A DNA stretch of 51,140 nt from Candidatus Aminicenantota bacterium (lineage in GTDB: Bacteria > Acidobacteriota > Aminicenantia > UBA2199): positions 1-51,140 of the forward strand of contig JAPKZK010000080.1 in NCBI GenBank assembly GCA_026393835.1. Direction: 5' to 3'. The position numbers and the translations under genes are program-made. The notes below the pieces were generated by a model. That model was not told where the DNA came from, searched no databases, and saw only the letters and a list, made by a program, of their open reading frames with translations. Positions 1-8,193 of this stretch are shown one piece after another; the stretch's first letter is position 1, and every line of letters begins with the position of its first letter.

Positions 1-259
1 AAAAAAAATTTTAGGGATGGTATCGATCCTAAAAGGCCTGATACCGATCCTTTGGGAATCGAATTAACCTCTGTAAGGATTGAGAGCGATCCTTTTGGAT
101 GTAAATTTACATTCCCCAGGGGGATGATATAATACCTTCGACGGCTGATATAATAGAAAAAAGGAGTGATCCGGGCGCTTAAAGGATTCAATTAATAGTT
201 CTAAGGGTTGGAATAGGAGCTCGAGGCATCGATCTATCGGCAAAAAATGTGTTACCCAT

Positions 260-709
260 TCAAAATGAGAAAGAACCATAATAATTTCGTTGCCAGATAG
301 AGATTCCCCTTTGATTTTGTTTTCTATTGATATAACGTGTAGAGAATGTTTTAAATTGGCGAATAATTTCCGATAACGTTGGGGCGGGTTCCAAACCCGC
401 CCGATTCGATGTAGGGGCGGGGGCAGGTTTGGAACCTGCCCCTACAATGCGTAGAATTCCGTGAAAGTGATTTGGCATGATGATGAATGAATCTAATATT
501 ATATTTAAATTGTGATTTGGTAAATCATTCCAGGTGTCTTCAACGATCTGTCCGATATCATTCAATTTCATTTTACCATTATCTATTTCTCCAAATATAC
601 ATTCCGGATTTTGCGTACACATCGTTACAAAATAATTACCCGGCTGCGAATAATCATAGCCGTTCAATCGAATCGATCTTCTATGGTGTTTTTCAGGATT
701 GTAAGCCAT
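260..709 (-). CDS. REP-associated tyrosine transposase (RAYT, Y1_Tnp), C-terminally truncated
   Basis: The 149-aa product matches the start of RAYT proteins, the HUH-type single-strand transposases related to IS200/IS605 TnpA that are linked to REP palindromes. The N-terminus has the typical RLNGYDYSQPGNYFVTMCT segment, and the metal-binding HxH lies in MPNHFHGILRI. The protein stops just after the conserved WQRNYY segment, where the family normally continues through EHIIR and a NNPLKW-like end, so the C-terminus is missing. The piece encoding VGAGSKPAPAPTSNRAGLEP contains two GC-rich palindromes (381-445). The start lies 18 bp downstream of the metallophosphoesterase stop. It is probably inactive and could be a decayed element. 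RAYT assignment is confident; loss of function is inferred. Confidence 0.75.
   Translation of the reverse strand: MAYNPEKHHRRSIRLNGYDYSQPGNYFVTMCTQNPECIFGEIDNGKMKLNDIGQIVEDTWNDLPNHNLNIILDSFIIMPNHFHGILRIVGAGSKPAPAPTSNRAGLEPAPTLSEIIRQFKTFSTRYINRKQNQRGISIWQRNYYGSFSF
381..445. repeat. Pair of GC-rich palindromes inside the RAYT gene
   Basis: Two imperfect inverted repeats sit back to back. The first pairs GGCGGGTT with AACCCGCC around 383-402. The second pairs GGGGCAGGTT with AACCTGCCCC around 420-442. They are in frame within the transposase gene and encode the Ala/Pro-rich AGSKPAPAPTS stretch. They resemble the dispersed palindromes that RAYT enzymes are thought to mobilise. Confidence 0.6.
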
Positions 710-727
710 TTGCTTTTCCCAGGTCCC

Positions 728-2242
728 TTAATTGAAAATGATATTGATCTCCATTATTTCTGAATAACTGCCGACCCGAACCGGCGGCCCCCACGTTCCT
801 ACCCCACTGGTAACGAAAAAATGCGTGTCCCGGAATTTTTTATAACCCCAGTTGAGTCGATAGATCAACTTCATTAATAAATTGGCCGGGAATAGTTGAC
901 CGGCATGCGTATGCCCGGAGATGTGCACATCGATCTTTTGCTCCTCGACTTTCTCCAACTCCGATATCCGGTGCTCGATCATGATGACCGGTAAATCGTC
1001 TTTTATATCCTTCATAACCGCTTCCAGGGGTTCCCGCTGCCTGTCCGAATTATCATTCCTGCCCAAAATATAAAACCGACCTTCGATATTTTCAATCTTG
1101 TCCTGCAGTAAGCGCATATTGCTGCGGGTTATAAATTGAAGGGTTTTTTCGGGGTAATATTGTAATTCGTGATTGCCGATAATGGTGTAAACGCCGTACC
1201 TGGATTTTATTTTTCTAAAATCCGCATCATAATTTTTCCAGTCGACGATGCTGCTCCGCTCAATGGTAATATCCCCGGCAATGATTACCAGGTCCGGGTT
1301 AAGGGAATTTATTTTTTCCACTATGTTTTCAAGAAAATGCGGACCGGTGATGTTACTTAAATGGAAATCCGCCGCGGCCACGATTTTCAATTTCTCTAAG
1401 TTTGAGTGTCGCCTGGGGACCTGGATATCGTACGTTTGAACCCGCGGGTTGACGACATTATAATGGCCGTGAATAATCAAGGCGGTAACGCACAGGATAA
1501 CCAGGTAAAAGCCGATCTTGCCGGCTGTTTTGTTTTTTAACCGGCGTCCCGGGATGATTTTGAAAAAATGGGTTATCGCCGCCGCGGCTTCCAGGCCCAC
1601 GGTGAATAGGAAAAGATAACCCATGACCACCAGCGAATAAAAGAAAACCAACAGGAAAATGCGCGGGCCGGGACGACTGTATTCATACCACGCCAGGGGC
1701 GACGCGACGAAAGGCATCGCTAAGACGAAAATGAAAAGTAAACGGGCTAATTTCCCCGGGTAAACTTTCCTGGCCCTGGAATATAGGAAAAATGAAAAGT
1801 AAAAGGAAAGTATGAATAGTGTCCCGGTTACGTTGATGAGTATTCCCACGGTTACGGGAAAGGTGAAAAACCCGATCGCCGTATACCAGGCAATCTGCCG
1901 GGTATTTATTTTCCCCTGGAGTAGGGGCGGGGTTCTAAAATATACAAACCCGGCAAAGACCAACTTCAATATGGTGGATACAACGAGGATGACTATTATT
2001 TCCCGGCCCCTAATGAGCCCGTTGGGGAATGGCCTTATTCCAACGATGAGAAGAAATACGGCATACAGGAATAAAACCGACAGGATTCCTTGCAAGATTG
2101 AACGCCGGGCCGCCCGGTTATCTCCTACCTGCTTAAAATCCCGGGCCGTAATGAGACTGCCTGCAACCGGTCCGCCCAACATTGTTGCTATTAACACGGC
2201 TCTGCCGGTCAATAGTTTTATATTTGTTTTCTTATCTGCCAA
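728..2242 (-). CDS. Membrane metallophosphoesterase (YkuE-like)
   Basis: This 504-aa protein has a hydrophobic N-terminal half with about seven or eight predicted membrane segments up to residue 260 and a C-terminal calcineurin-like phosphoesterase domain. The metal-binding signatures are all present: DFH (D292, H294), AGDI near 324, GNHE near 357, a lone histidine in MIEHR, and GHTHAGQ near 442. This order is typical of YkuE-type enzymes, some of which act on lipid-linked or UDP-diacylglucosamine-like substrates; the substrate here is unknown. The start codon overlaps the end of the upstream threonylcarbamoyl-AMP synthase gene by 11 bp, indicating translational coupling. The catalytic domain would face one side of the membrane, but the topology cannot be settled by eye. 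Confidence 0.85.
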   Translation of the reverse strand: MADKKTNIKLLTGRAVLIATMLGGPVAGSLITARDFKQVGDNRAARRSILQGILSVLFLYAVFLLIVGIRPFPNGLIRGREIIVILVVSTILKLVFAGFVYFRTPPLLQGKINTRQIAWYTAIGFFTFPVTVGILINVTGTLFILSFYFSFFLYSRARKVYPGKLARLLFIFVLAMPFVASPLAWYEYSRPGPRIFLLVFFYSLVVMGYLFLFTVGLEAAAAITHFFKIIPGRRLKNKTAGKIGFYLVILCVTALIIHGHYNVVNPRVQTYDIQVPRRHSNLEKLKIVAAADFHLSNITGPHFLENIVEKINSLNPDLVIIAGDITIERSSIVDWKNYDADFRKIKSRYGVYTIIGNHELQYYPEKTLQFITRSNMRLLQDKIENIEGRFYILGRNDNSDRQREPLEAVMKDIKDDLPVIMIEHRISELEKVEEQKIDVHISGHTHAGQLFPANLLMKLIYRLNWGYKKFRDTHFFVTSGVGTWGPPVRVGSYSEIMEINIIFN

Positions 2243-2903
2243 TTTTGTTTGCCTCCGTGGGCTGGAAATCGATGTGCAATTCTTCTAAGCGGTTGAAATC
2301 ATCCCCCTTGCGGATGCAGCGGATGGGGGTGGCGGTTATATCCAGGACAGTGGAACCGCTGGAGGGGGGCAAAATACCTTTGTCGATGAGCACCGGTAAA
2401 AGGCCTTGCCCCGGGATGTTGGAAAAAAATTCCCGGATTGTCGCCGGGTCATTCAACGGCGGCTCGCCGGAACGGTTGACCGAAGTGGAAATAAGGGGTG
2501 TATTTAAAATCTCAATCAATTTTAATATACCCGGCGCATCCGGGATGCGGATCCCGATCTTATCGTTGTTCTTTAAGAGTCTTTTGTCCAAAGTGCCCGA
2601 TGCTTTAAAGAGAAAGGTGAATTTTCCCGGCAGCAATTTTTCCGATAACTCATAGAAGATAGTGGGGATGGTTTCCACCAACTGTTCCAGCATCCGGATA
2701 CCCGATACCGCGGCAGAGTAGGGCAGGTCTTTCCTGCCTTTGATGCGGTCGATTTTTGCCATGGCCGGCAGCGAGAAGAAATTCCCGCCCAACCCGTAGA
2801 GCGTATCGGTGGGGTAAATGAGGATGCCGTCGTTCTCAATGGTATGGGTGATAATTGCCACGTTCTGGGGTAGAAGCAGGGCGTTATAATCGATTATTTG
2901 CAT
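2232..2903 (-). CDS. tsaC: L-threonylcarbamoyladenylate synthase (TsaC/Sua5/YrdC family)
   Basis: The enzyme makes threonylcarbamoyl-AMP from threonine, bicarbonate and ATP, the first step of the t6A37 tRNA modification. Visible family motifs are IYPTDTLYGLG near the N-terminus, KGRK, PGKFTFLFKA, GIRIPD, and STSVNRSGEPP, followed by SSGSTVLD and IRKGD. At about 223 aa it is the short TsaC/YwlC type without the extra Sua5 domain. I chose the ATG at 2903. The frame can be opened 24 bp earlier at a TTG (2927), but that codon lies inside a dispersed repeat (2921-2999) that separates this gene from sppA, so the longer form is unlikely. Its 3' end overlaps the phosphoesterase gene. Confidence 0.9.
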   Translation of the reverse strand: MQIIDYNALLLPQNVAIITHTIENDGILIYPTDTLYGLGGNFFSLPAMAKIDRIKGRKDLPYSAAVSGIRMLEQLVETIPTIFYELSEKLLPGKFTFLFKASGTLDKRLLKNNDKIGIRIPDAPGILKLIEILNTPLISTSVNRSGEPPLNDPATIREFFSNIPGQGLLPVLIDKGILPPSSGSTVLDITATPIRCIRKGDDFNRLEELHIDFQPTEANKIGR

Positions 2904-2920
2904 GTCATCCAATAAATTTG

Positions 2921-2999
2921 CCACCAAGGCACCAAGGTTTTTTTAATGATAAAACTCCTTGGTGTTCCTTTGTGCCTTCGTGCCTTGGTGGCTATTTTC
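2921..2999. repeat. Dispersed inverted repeat between sppA and tsaC
   Basis: The left arm reads CCACCAAGGCACCAAGG (2921-2937). The right arm (2957-2992) ends in the complementary CCTTGGTGG after a CTTTGTGCCTTCGTGCC core. The right arm plus the next bases (2957-2999) matches 7596-7638 at about 41 of 43 positions, where the copy is translated as part of the NikL-like gene. It fills nearly all of the spacer and may form a hairpin in the mRNA. Confidence 0.8.
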
Positions 3000-3010
3000 A
3001 TATTCGTTTC

Positions 3011-4702
3011 TTACTTGATCTCCAATTTATAGGGTGTCAGGAGGGCGGGGAAGGACTTTTTATATATATCGAGCTGTGCTTCAATATTTTCAAGTGTTTT
3101 CAGGGGGTCTATTGCTTGCGCCCTGGAACCGGCCAATTCGAAAATATAATCCATCAGGGACCTTTTTGCGGGATAGATTCTCACGCCCACTTTTTCAGAA
3201 TTCGGGATTCCGGCCAGTTTCTTAGCTTCATCGATGGCGTCGTTAAGGCCGCCCACTTTGTCTACCAATTTCAATTCCTTTGCTGCGCTTCCCGACCAGA
3301 CCCTTCCCCGTGCTATTTTATCCACTTCCTCGACTTTCATCCCCCTGTTTTGGGCCACTTTTTCCAGGAACGATTGGTAAACAATATCCATTGATTTCAT
3401 CATTTTTTCTTTTTCTTCCGGGGTAAATCCCCGGTAATCCGAGTAAATATCTGCGTATCGCGTGGTTTTCAGGGTTTCTTTAGCGACGCCGATTTTATCG
3501 TATAGACCTTTTAAAATCAATTTTCCTGAGACAACGCCGATAGAGCCGGTGATAGTTTGGGGTAGCGTCATGATGTGTTTAGAACACATGGCAATCCAGT
3601 ATCCCCCCGAAGCGGCCAGGCCCGACATGGAAATCACCAGCGGTTTTTTCTTTGCCAGCAGTTCCGCTTCCCTGCGAATGACTTCCGACGCCGCCGCGTC
3701 TCCGCCGGGGCTGTCGAGTTTCAGGACCACTGCTTTGATGGATGGGGTTTCCCGGGCAAACTTTAATTGCGCCGCGACTGTGCTTGAACCCATGATCTCG
3801 CCGCCGAATATCGATTGCCCGCCGCTTTTGCCGGTCCGTATCTCACCGGAAGCAAATATAATCGCAATCTTTTTAGCGCCCGTGTACGGCGAGGAGCCGG
3901 TGGTCTCCCGGTAGGTACGGAAACTCACCTGGTTATCGGAATCCGTATCCCCCAGGATTTCGTCTTCGTATAGGGCGCCGTCGATCAATTTGGCGTCCAG
4001 GTATTCTTTCGTGGAGACGGGAGATTCTTCTACCACGGTTTTTACCGTATCGATATTTATTTTCCTATTGACGGCAATTTGTTGAATCGTATAGTTAAAG
4101 ATATCGTCCAGGAGTTTTTCCAGGGACTCTTTATGGGGGGGCGTCATGCGGTCTTCGGTAAAAATATTGGCCGCGGTTTTGTATTCGCCGATATGGAAAA
4201 TTTGCGCTTCGATTCCCAGTTTGGACAGGGTATTTTTAAGGAATAAGCTTTCGATGGCCAGGCCGTTGAGGGAGAAATTTCCCCCTTTGAAGACATAGAT
4301 TTTATCCGCGAATGTGGCCAGGTAATACTCTCTTAGGCCGCCGCTTTCGATATAGGCCAGGACTTTTTTGCCGCCGGTTCTGAAGTCTTTGAGCAGCAGT
4401 CCTAACTCTTCGATTTTAGCGAAATCGGCCCCCAGGTAAGATATTTTTAAGACGATTCCTTTGATACGGTTATCGATTTTGGCGCGTTTGATATGATACC
4501 AAAAATCCCGGATGGAATCCTTTTTGGTAAAGGCCGTATTATCGCTGTCTACGATCTCTCCTGCCAGGTCTATTTTTAAATATGCGTTTGCCGGGATATA
4601 GGGTTCCTGGGTCAATTGCATGTATATAAAACCGCCCACCAGGGCTAAAAATATGAATAGCATGACGACAACAACGATGGTTATTACTACTCCACGTTTC
4701 AT
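3011..4702 (-). CDS. sppA: Signal peptide peptidase SppA, long (67K) form
   Basis: The 563-aa serine protease (family S49) degrades cleaved signal peptides in the membrane. An N-terminal anchor (about residues 5-30) is followed by two tandem S49 domains, as in the E. coli 67K enzyme. The likely catalytic dyad is K175 in GEYKTAANIF and S365 in SGLAASGGYWIAM. The spacing of 190 residues is close to that of the E. coli Lys209/Ser409 pair. The start is supported by an AAGGAG site 8-9 bp upstream. It appears to be the first gene of a minus-strand group with tsaC and the phosphoesterase, although a dispersed repeat lies between sppA and tsaC. Confidence 0.92.
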   Translation of the reverse strand: MKRGVVITIVVVVMLFIFLALVGGFIYMQLTQEPYIPANAYLKIDLAGEIVDSDNTAFTKKDSIRDFWYHIKRAKIDNRIKGIVLKISYLGADFAKIEELGLLLKDFRTGGKKVLAYIESGGLREYYLATFADKIYVFKGGNFSLNGLAIESLFLKNTLSKLGIEAQIFHIGEYKTAANIFTEDRMTPPHKESLEKLLDDIFNYTIQQIAVNRKINIDTVKTVVEESPVSTKEYLDAKLIDGALYEDEILGDTDSDNQVSFRTYRETTGSSPYTGAKKIAIIFASGEIRTGKSGGQSIFGGEIMGSSTVAAQLKFARETPSIKAVVLKLDSPGGDAAASEVIRREAELLAKKKPLVISMSGLAASGGYWIAMCSKHIMTLPQTITGSIGVVSGKLILKGLYDKIGVAKETLKTTRYADIYSDYRGFTPEEKEKMMKSMDIVYQSFLEKVAQNRGMKVEEVDKIARGRVWSGSAAKELKLVDKVGGLNDAIDEAKKLAGIPNSEKVGVRIYPAKRSLMDYIFELAGSRAQAIDPLKTLENIEAQLDIYKKSFPALLTPYKLEIK

Positions 4703-4882
4703 GATAGCTCCTTATTGTTTTGATTCAAGATGTATTATACCTTATTTTCCATGAAAAAGTTTTACTTTTCAAAGTTTTTCTAAAATAAAAGTTTTGAGCT
4801 CCCCTACCATAGGACAGCCTTCGCCTAAATCTTTTTATTTCCTCTCAATTATGATATACTTACAGCCGCCCCAGGAGTAACA

Positions 4883-4966
4883 ATGAAAAAGAGATTTAAT
4901 GTGACGGGTTTACCGAGGAAGAAGAATGACGGAAAAATCTATTGTATATCTTATCGATTTGGTTAA
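4883..4966 (+). pseudogene. Possible N-terminal remnant of an AAA-ATPase-like gene
   Basis: An AGGAG site precedes an ATG that opens a 27-codon frame beginning MKKRFNVTGL and ending at TAA 4966. From memory, this N-terminus is the one seen in AAA-ATPase-like proteins of the MKKRFN(V/I)TG type that often occur as multicopy families. The rest of such a gene is absent, and the next gene starts inside the frame at 4926. It could be a leader peptide or a truncated gene start. The similarity is short, so confidence is low. Confidence 0.3.
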
Positions 4967-6410
4967 CGAACTCCGCAAGCTCCCGGCGGAAACAGGATGG
5001 GTGGAGTTCAAGCACAATAATGTCGATCCGGCTGAAATTGGCGAATACATTTCTGCTTTATCAAATTCAGCGGCCCTTTTGGGTAAACCCAATGCCTATT
5101 TGATATGGGGGATTGATAATTTGCACCATGCAATCATAGGAACTGAGTTTTCACCCCAACTGCAAAAAGTGGGGAACGAGGAGCTTGAAAATTGGCTTTT
5201 ACGTTTGCTGAGTCCAAAAATCAACTTTCGATTTTACAGGTTGATGATGGATGGAAAATCGGTCATTCTCCTGGAAATCGATGCCGCTTTCAAACATCCC
5301 GTTCAATTTCAAAATCAAGAATTCATCCGGGTAGGTTCCTACAAAAAGAAGCTCAAAGATTTCCAGGAAAAAGAGCGCGAGTTGTGGAGATGTCTTGATC
5401 GCACCCCTTTTGAAGCCCAAATTGCATTAGAGCATCAGAGTGCTGAACAAGTAATGAAACTACTTGATTACCCGGATTATTTTGATTTATTGGAACTTCC
5501 TTTACCGGATGGTCACGCATCCATTCTTGAGGCCCTGGCGAATGATGAACTCATTACTGTGTGCCCGGCAGGGGGGTATAATATCACAAATCTCGGGGCC
5601 TTGCTTTTTGCCCGAAAATTGGATGACTTTCCAAAACTCAAACGCAAAGCCATGAGAGTCATTTTGTACAGGGGCAAAGGCCGCATCGAAACCCAGAAGG
5701 AATACGTAGAGAGCAAAGGATATGCCACTGGCTTTGACGGTCTTATCAAATATGTGATGGCGCTGGTTCCTGCCAATGAAGTCATTCAAAATGCATTTCG
5801 AAAGTCAATCCGGATGTATCCCGAACCTGCCATTCGTGAATTGGCAGCCAATGCCCTCATTCACCAGGATTTTTTTGAAACAGGAACCGGACCCATGATT
5901 GAACTATTTGATGACCGTATTGAAATTACCAATCCCGGAGAACCCCTTGTCGCTGTGAATCGATTTCTGGATACCCCTCCCAAATCCCGCAATGAAAAAA
6001 TAGCATCTTTGATGCGCCGATTCAGGATTTGTGAAGAACGAGGAAGCGGAATCGATAAAGTAGTCATTCAAACCGAACTTTATCAACTCCCCGCACCGTT
6101 ATTTGAAGTTCCTGACGGTTTTACCCGTACGGTACTTTTTTCTCACAAGTCCATAGATGATATGAGCAAGGAAGACAGGATGAGAGCCTGTTATCTCCAT
6201 GCTTGCCTTCAATATGTGCAGCGTCAAAATATGACGAATAAGTCCTTACGCGACCGTTTCGGGCTCGATGAATCAAAGGGGGGACAAATATCCCGTATCA
6301 TCAATGCCACCCTGGAAACAGGAATGATTAAAAGAATTAGCCAATCCGAGTCCCGTAGAGATTCAGCATATGTTCCTTTTTGGAGTAGTTCTCGAGAGTA
6401 CGGTTCATAA
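4926..6410 (+). CDS. Schlafen/AlbA_2-domain ATP-binding regulator
   Basis: The 494-aa protein has an N-terminal AlbA_2 (Schlafen-type) domain with the signature GWVEFKHN and ALSNSAALLGKPNAYLIWG. It continues with a GHKL-like ATPase module (HATPase_c_4 type): ELAANALIHQDF near 305, then ITNPGEP and EERGSGIDK. The C-terminus (about 415-480) looks like a winged helix. Proteins of this build are usually annotated as RecG-like helicases or putative transcriptional regulators and often sit in mobile or defence contexts. The start is preceded by GAGGAAGAAG. It stands alone between the sppA group and the metal transporter. The biological role is not known. Confidence 0.8.
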   Translation: MTEKSIVYLIDLVNELRKLPAETGWVEFKHNNVDPAEIGEYISALSNSAALLGKPNAYLIWGIDNLHHAIIGTEFSPQLQKVGNEELENWLLRLLSPKINFRFYRLMMDGKSVILLEIDAAFKHPVQFQNQEFIRVGSYKKKLKDFQEKERELWRCLDRTPFEAQIALEHQSAEQVMKLLDYPDYFDLLELPLPDGHASILEALANDELITVCPAGGYNITNLGALLFARKLDDFPKLKRKAMRVILYRGKGRIETQKEYVESKGYATGFDGLIKYVMALVPANEVIQNAFRKSIRMYPEPAIRELAANALIHQDFFETGTGPMIELFDDRIEITNPGEPLVAVNRFLDTPPKSRNEKIASLMRRFRICEERGSGIDKVVIQTELYQLPAPLFEVPDGFTRTVLFSHKSIDDMSKEDRMRACYLHACLQYVQRQNMTNKSLRDRFGLDESKGGQISRIINATLETGMIKRISQSESRRDSAYVPFWSSSREYGS

Positions 6411-6554
6411 AGACCAACCCCCGGATATTTTTTCTCTTTCTTGCATGCCCTGGGTTGTCCCTGGACGGTTCAGCCAGTTACAATCCGGATGGATATACCG
6501 GTAGGAATAGGGGCCTGGGATTTTTGAAAAATGGTTAAAAACGGAATATTACCC

Positions 6555-6583
6555 TTGACATTTGCGTTTTTTTCTGGTATTTT
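6555..6583 (+). promoter_or_regulatory. Sigma70-like promoter for the 56-aa membrane peptide
   Basis: TTGACA (6555-6560) is separated by 17 bp from TATTTT (6578-6583). A TATAAG lies slightly further downstream. The position gives a leader of about 50 nt before the ATG at 6640. The -35 box is a perfect match and the -10 is 4 of 6. Confidence 0.45.
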
Positions 6584-6639
6584 ATAAGCGATCATGACTT
6601 TAAATAATCAAAACAATATATGTCCAGACGGAGGTAAAA

Positions 6640-6810
6640 ATGAAACTTTGTTTTTGTAGGCTAATTTTAGCGATTTTAGTCATTGTTTTTGCCTGGTGGA
6701 ATCCCGGTTTTGCGAAAATTGCCTTAACCGTAATCGGCGCTTTATTGGCAATTCTTGCCTTAACCGGGGCTTGCTGCTGCAAATCCAAATGCGAAGCAAA
6801 ACCCGAGTAA
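6640..6810 (+). CDS. Small cysteine-rich membrane peptide (56 aa)
   Basis: A strong GGAGGT site lies 5 bp before the ATG. The peptide starts MKLCFCRLILAILVIVFAWW and is followed by a second hydrophobic stretch (KIALTVIGALLAILALTG). It ends with a cluster CCCKSKCEAKPE. Two closely spaced membrane segments with cysteines at both ends suggest a hairpin in the membrane, possibly metal-binding or disulfide-linked; this is inference. It lies upstream of the cobalt/nickel importer, but a 145-bp gap and its own promoter suggest independent expression. I do not recognise a characterised homologue. Confidence 0.7.
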   Translation: MKLCFCRLILAILVIVFAWWNPGFAKIALTVIGALLAILALTGACCCKSKCEAKPE

Positions 6811-6955
6811 TAGCGGGATAGAATATCTATACCGTTAATTACCGGCGTTAGGGGAATCGTAGCGGTTCCCGATAGGTTTTGTTGTCTGATCTTTTTAAGA
6901 TAATTTTGCTCGTCTGGCGCAAGGAAAGTTTTAAAACAATCGAGTGAGAAAGCAG

Positions 6956-7567
6956 ATGCATATTGCAGATGGGATTTTACCTGTAGAAGTTAGTATTGCC
7001 GCCGATGCAGTGGCCATTGGACTGGTCTATATCGGGGGCCGGAAACTGGAGACCGAAGAGATTCCCCGCATGGGTATCTTTGCCGCGGCCCTGTTTATCG
7101 TCTCGTTGATCCATTTCCCCATCGGCGCCGCCTCCATTCACCTGGGGTTGTACGGCCTGGCCGGGCTCCTATTCGGTATGCGGGCTTTCCCCATTATCTT
7201 TGTAGACCTGCTGTTCCAATCCCTGATCTTCCAGCACGGCGGGCTGTTGTCCATCGGCGTCAATACCCTTACCATGGGAAGCGGCGCGCTCACCGCATGG
7301 ATAATATGGAAATTGCCCGGCCTTAATAAACAGGTAAAAAGCTTCTTTTGCGGATTATTGGGGGTGTTGATGCCGGCGGCCCTTGTGGCGGTTATCTTTA
7401 TCCTCTCTCATTACGGCAAAGGCATGGGTTTTATTATTTCCATATATGTTCCCGCCGCCATAATCGAAGGCATGATAACCGTGGTTATTTACAATTATTT
7501 CAAAAAAGTTAAACCCGAAATTATCGACGGGGCGGAGGGCGGCGCGCAAGTAGGGGATTCCAAATGA
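6956..7567 (+). CDS. cbiM: ECF-type cobalt/nickel transporter substrate-binding component CbiM/NikM
   Basis: The protein (203 aa from this start) is the membrane S-component that selects Co2+ or Ni2+ for an energy-coupling factor importer. It begins MHIADGILP and continues with family segments HFPIGAASIHLGLYGL and FQHGGLLSIGVNTLTMG, with about six or seven hydrophobic helices. I moved the start from the GTG at 6944 to the ATG at 6956, because in this family the N-terminal Met-His takes part in metal coordination, so MHI must be the true N-terminus. It overlaps the next gene by 4 bp (ATGA). The metal cannot be told from sequence alone. Confidence 0.9.
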   Translation: MHIADGILPVEVSIAADAVAIGLVYIGGRKLETEEIPRMGIFAAALFIVSLIHFPIGAASIHLGLYGLAGLLFGMRAFPIIFVDLLFQSLIFQHGGLLSIGVNTLTMGSGALTAWIIWKLPGLNKQVKSFFCGLLGVLMPAALVAVIFILSHYGKGMGFIISIYVPAAIIEGMITVVIYNYFKKVKPEIIDGAEGGAQVGDSK

Positions 7568-8163
7568 AGAAAGATAAAATTTCTTATAATAAACCCCTTG
7601 GTGTACCTTTGTGCCTTCGTGCCTTTGTGGCTATTTTCTTAGCGGCTACTTTTCTCAGCGGGACTTTTTTACTGCATGGCCACGGCATCCAATTAACCAT
7701 CATAAAAAAGTATCCCTGTATTATTGCCAATGCAAAATATCACGGCAGCCGGGGCCTTGCCCATGCCGATGTGATTGTTCGTTTTGAGAACGATAAAAAG
7801 GAATTCCAGGTGGGAAAGACGGACAAAAACGGGATTTTCTGTTTTTATCCCGATCAAACCGGTAAATGGAATATTAACGTGGATGACGGGATGGGCCATC
7901 GAAACACCGGTGAAGTGGCCGTCGAAAACGATTTCTTCGAGGTATTACCCAAACCCGCGGAAACAGGGGCGGAAGTCAAAGCCACCGGGGATTCCCAATC
8001 GTCGCCCCAGCCCCAAAAGGTTCAGGAAAAACCCGTCTTTACTCAAAACGATACGTGTTGTTACCTCTTGAAAATTATATTGGGCGTTTTGTTGATCCTG
8101 GTAATAACCTTTATCCTGTACCGCTGGAAAAAACAAAAGTCGAAAGTAAAAATTAAAAAGTAA
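7564..8163 (+). CDS. NikL/CbiL-like accessory protein of the cobalt/nickel importer
   Basis: The 199-aa protein has an N-terminal signal or anchor (to about residue 40), an extracytoplasmic beta-sandwich resembling carboxypeptidase-regulatory domains (KTDKNGIFCFYPDQTGKW, then VDDGMGHR), a Pro/Gln-rich linker, and one C-terminal membrane helix (about 168-188) with a basic tail. This build and the position between the M and Q components match the NikL-type accessory subunits of nickel ECF importers. Its codons 12-25 (PLGVPLCLRAFVAIF) are the translation of a dispersed repeat that also lies between sppA and tsaC. The C-terminal codons also run into an A-rich repeat. Start overlaps cbiM by 4 bp. 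Confidence 0.7.
   Translation: MKKDKISYNKPLGVPLCLRAFVAIFLAATFLSGTFLLHGHGIQLTIIKKYPCIIANAKYHGSRGLAHADVIVRFENDKKEFQVGKTDKNGIFCFYPDQTGKWNINVDDGMGHRNTGEVAVENDFFEVLPKPAETGAEVKATGDSQSSPQPQKVQEKPVFTQNDTCCYLLKIILGVLLILVITFILYRWKKQKSKVKIKK
7596..7638 (+). repeat. Dispersed repeat copy translated in a signal peptide
   Basis: This stretch matches 2957-2999 at about 41 of 43 positions. In the sppA-tsaC spacer it is non-coding. Here it is in frame and supplies part of the hydrophobic N-terminus of the NikL-like protein. Confidence 0.85.
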
Positions 8164-8192
8164 AAATGAAAAATGAAAAATTAAAAATAAAA
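8141..8192 (+). repeat. A-rich repeat covering the end of the NikL-like gene and the spacer to cbiQ
   Basis: Tandem units of the type AAAAATTAAAAAGT and AAAAATGAAAAATG run through the last codons of the NikL-like gene and right up to the cbiQ start. No Shine-Dalgarno sequence is present in this spacer. A related AAATTAAAAATTAAAAATG run occurs in frame inside the NRPS (33461-33498). Confidence 0.6.
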
Positions 8193-8193
8193 C

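Noticed and set aside
1..259. A 71-codon minus-strand frame (64-279) and short GATCC-containing repeats at the left edge
   Set aside because: The frame overlaps the end of the transposase gene, has no recognisable motif and probably lies in decayed transposon sequence.
2903..2927. TTG at 2927 as the start of the threonylcarbamoyl-AMP synthase gene
   Set aside because: The additional eight codons are encoded by the dispersed repeat; the family-typical N-terminus begins near the ATG at 2903.
6811..6955. Cobalamin or NiCo riboswitch before cbiM
   Set aside because: No B12-box or other conserved riboswitch element could be recognised in the 145 bp; some short inverted repeats are not enough.
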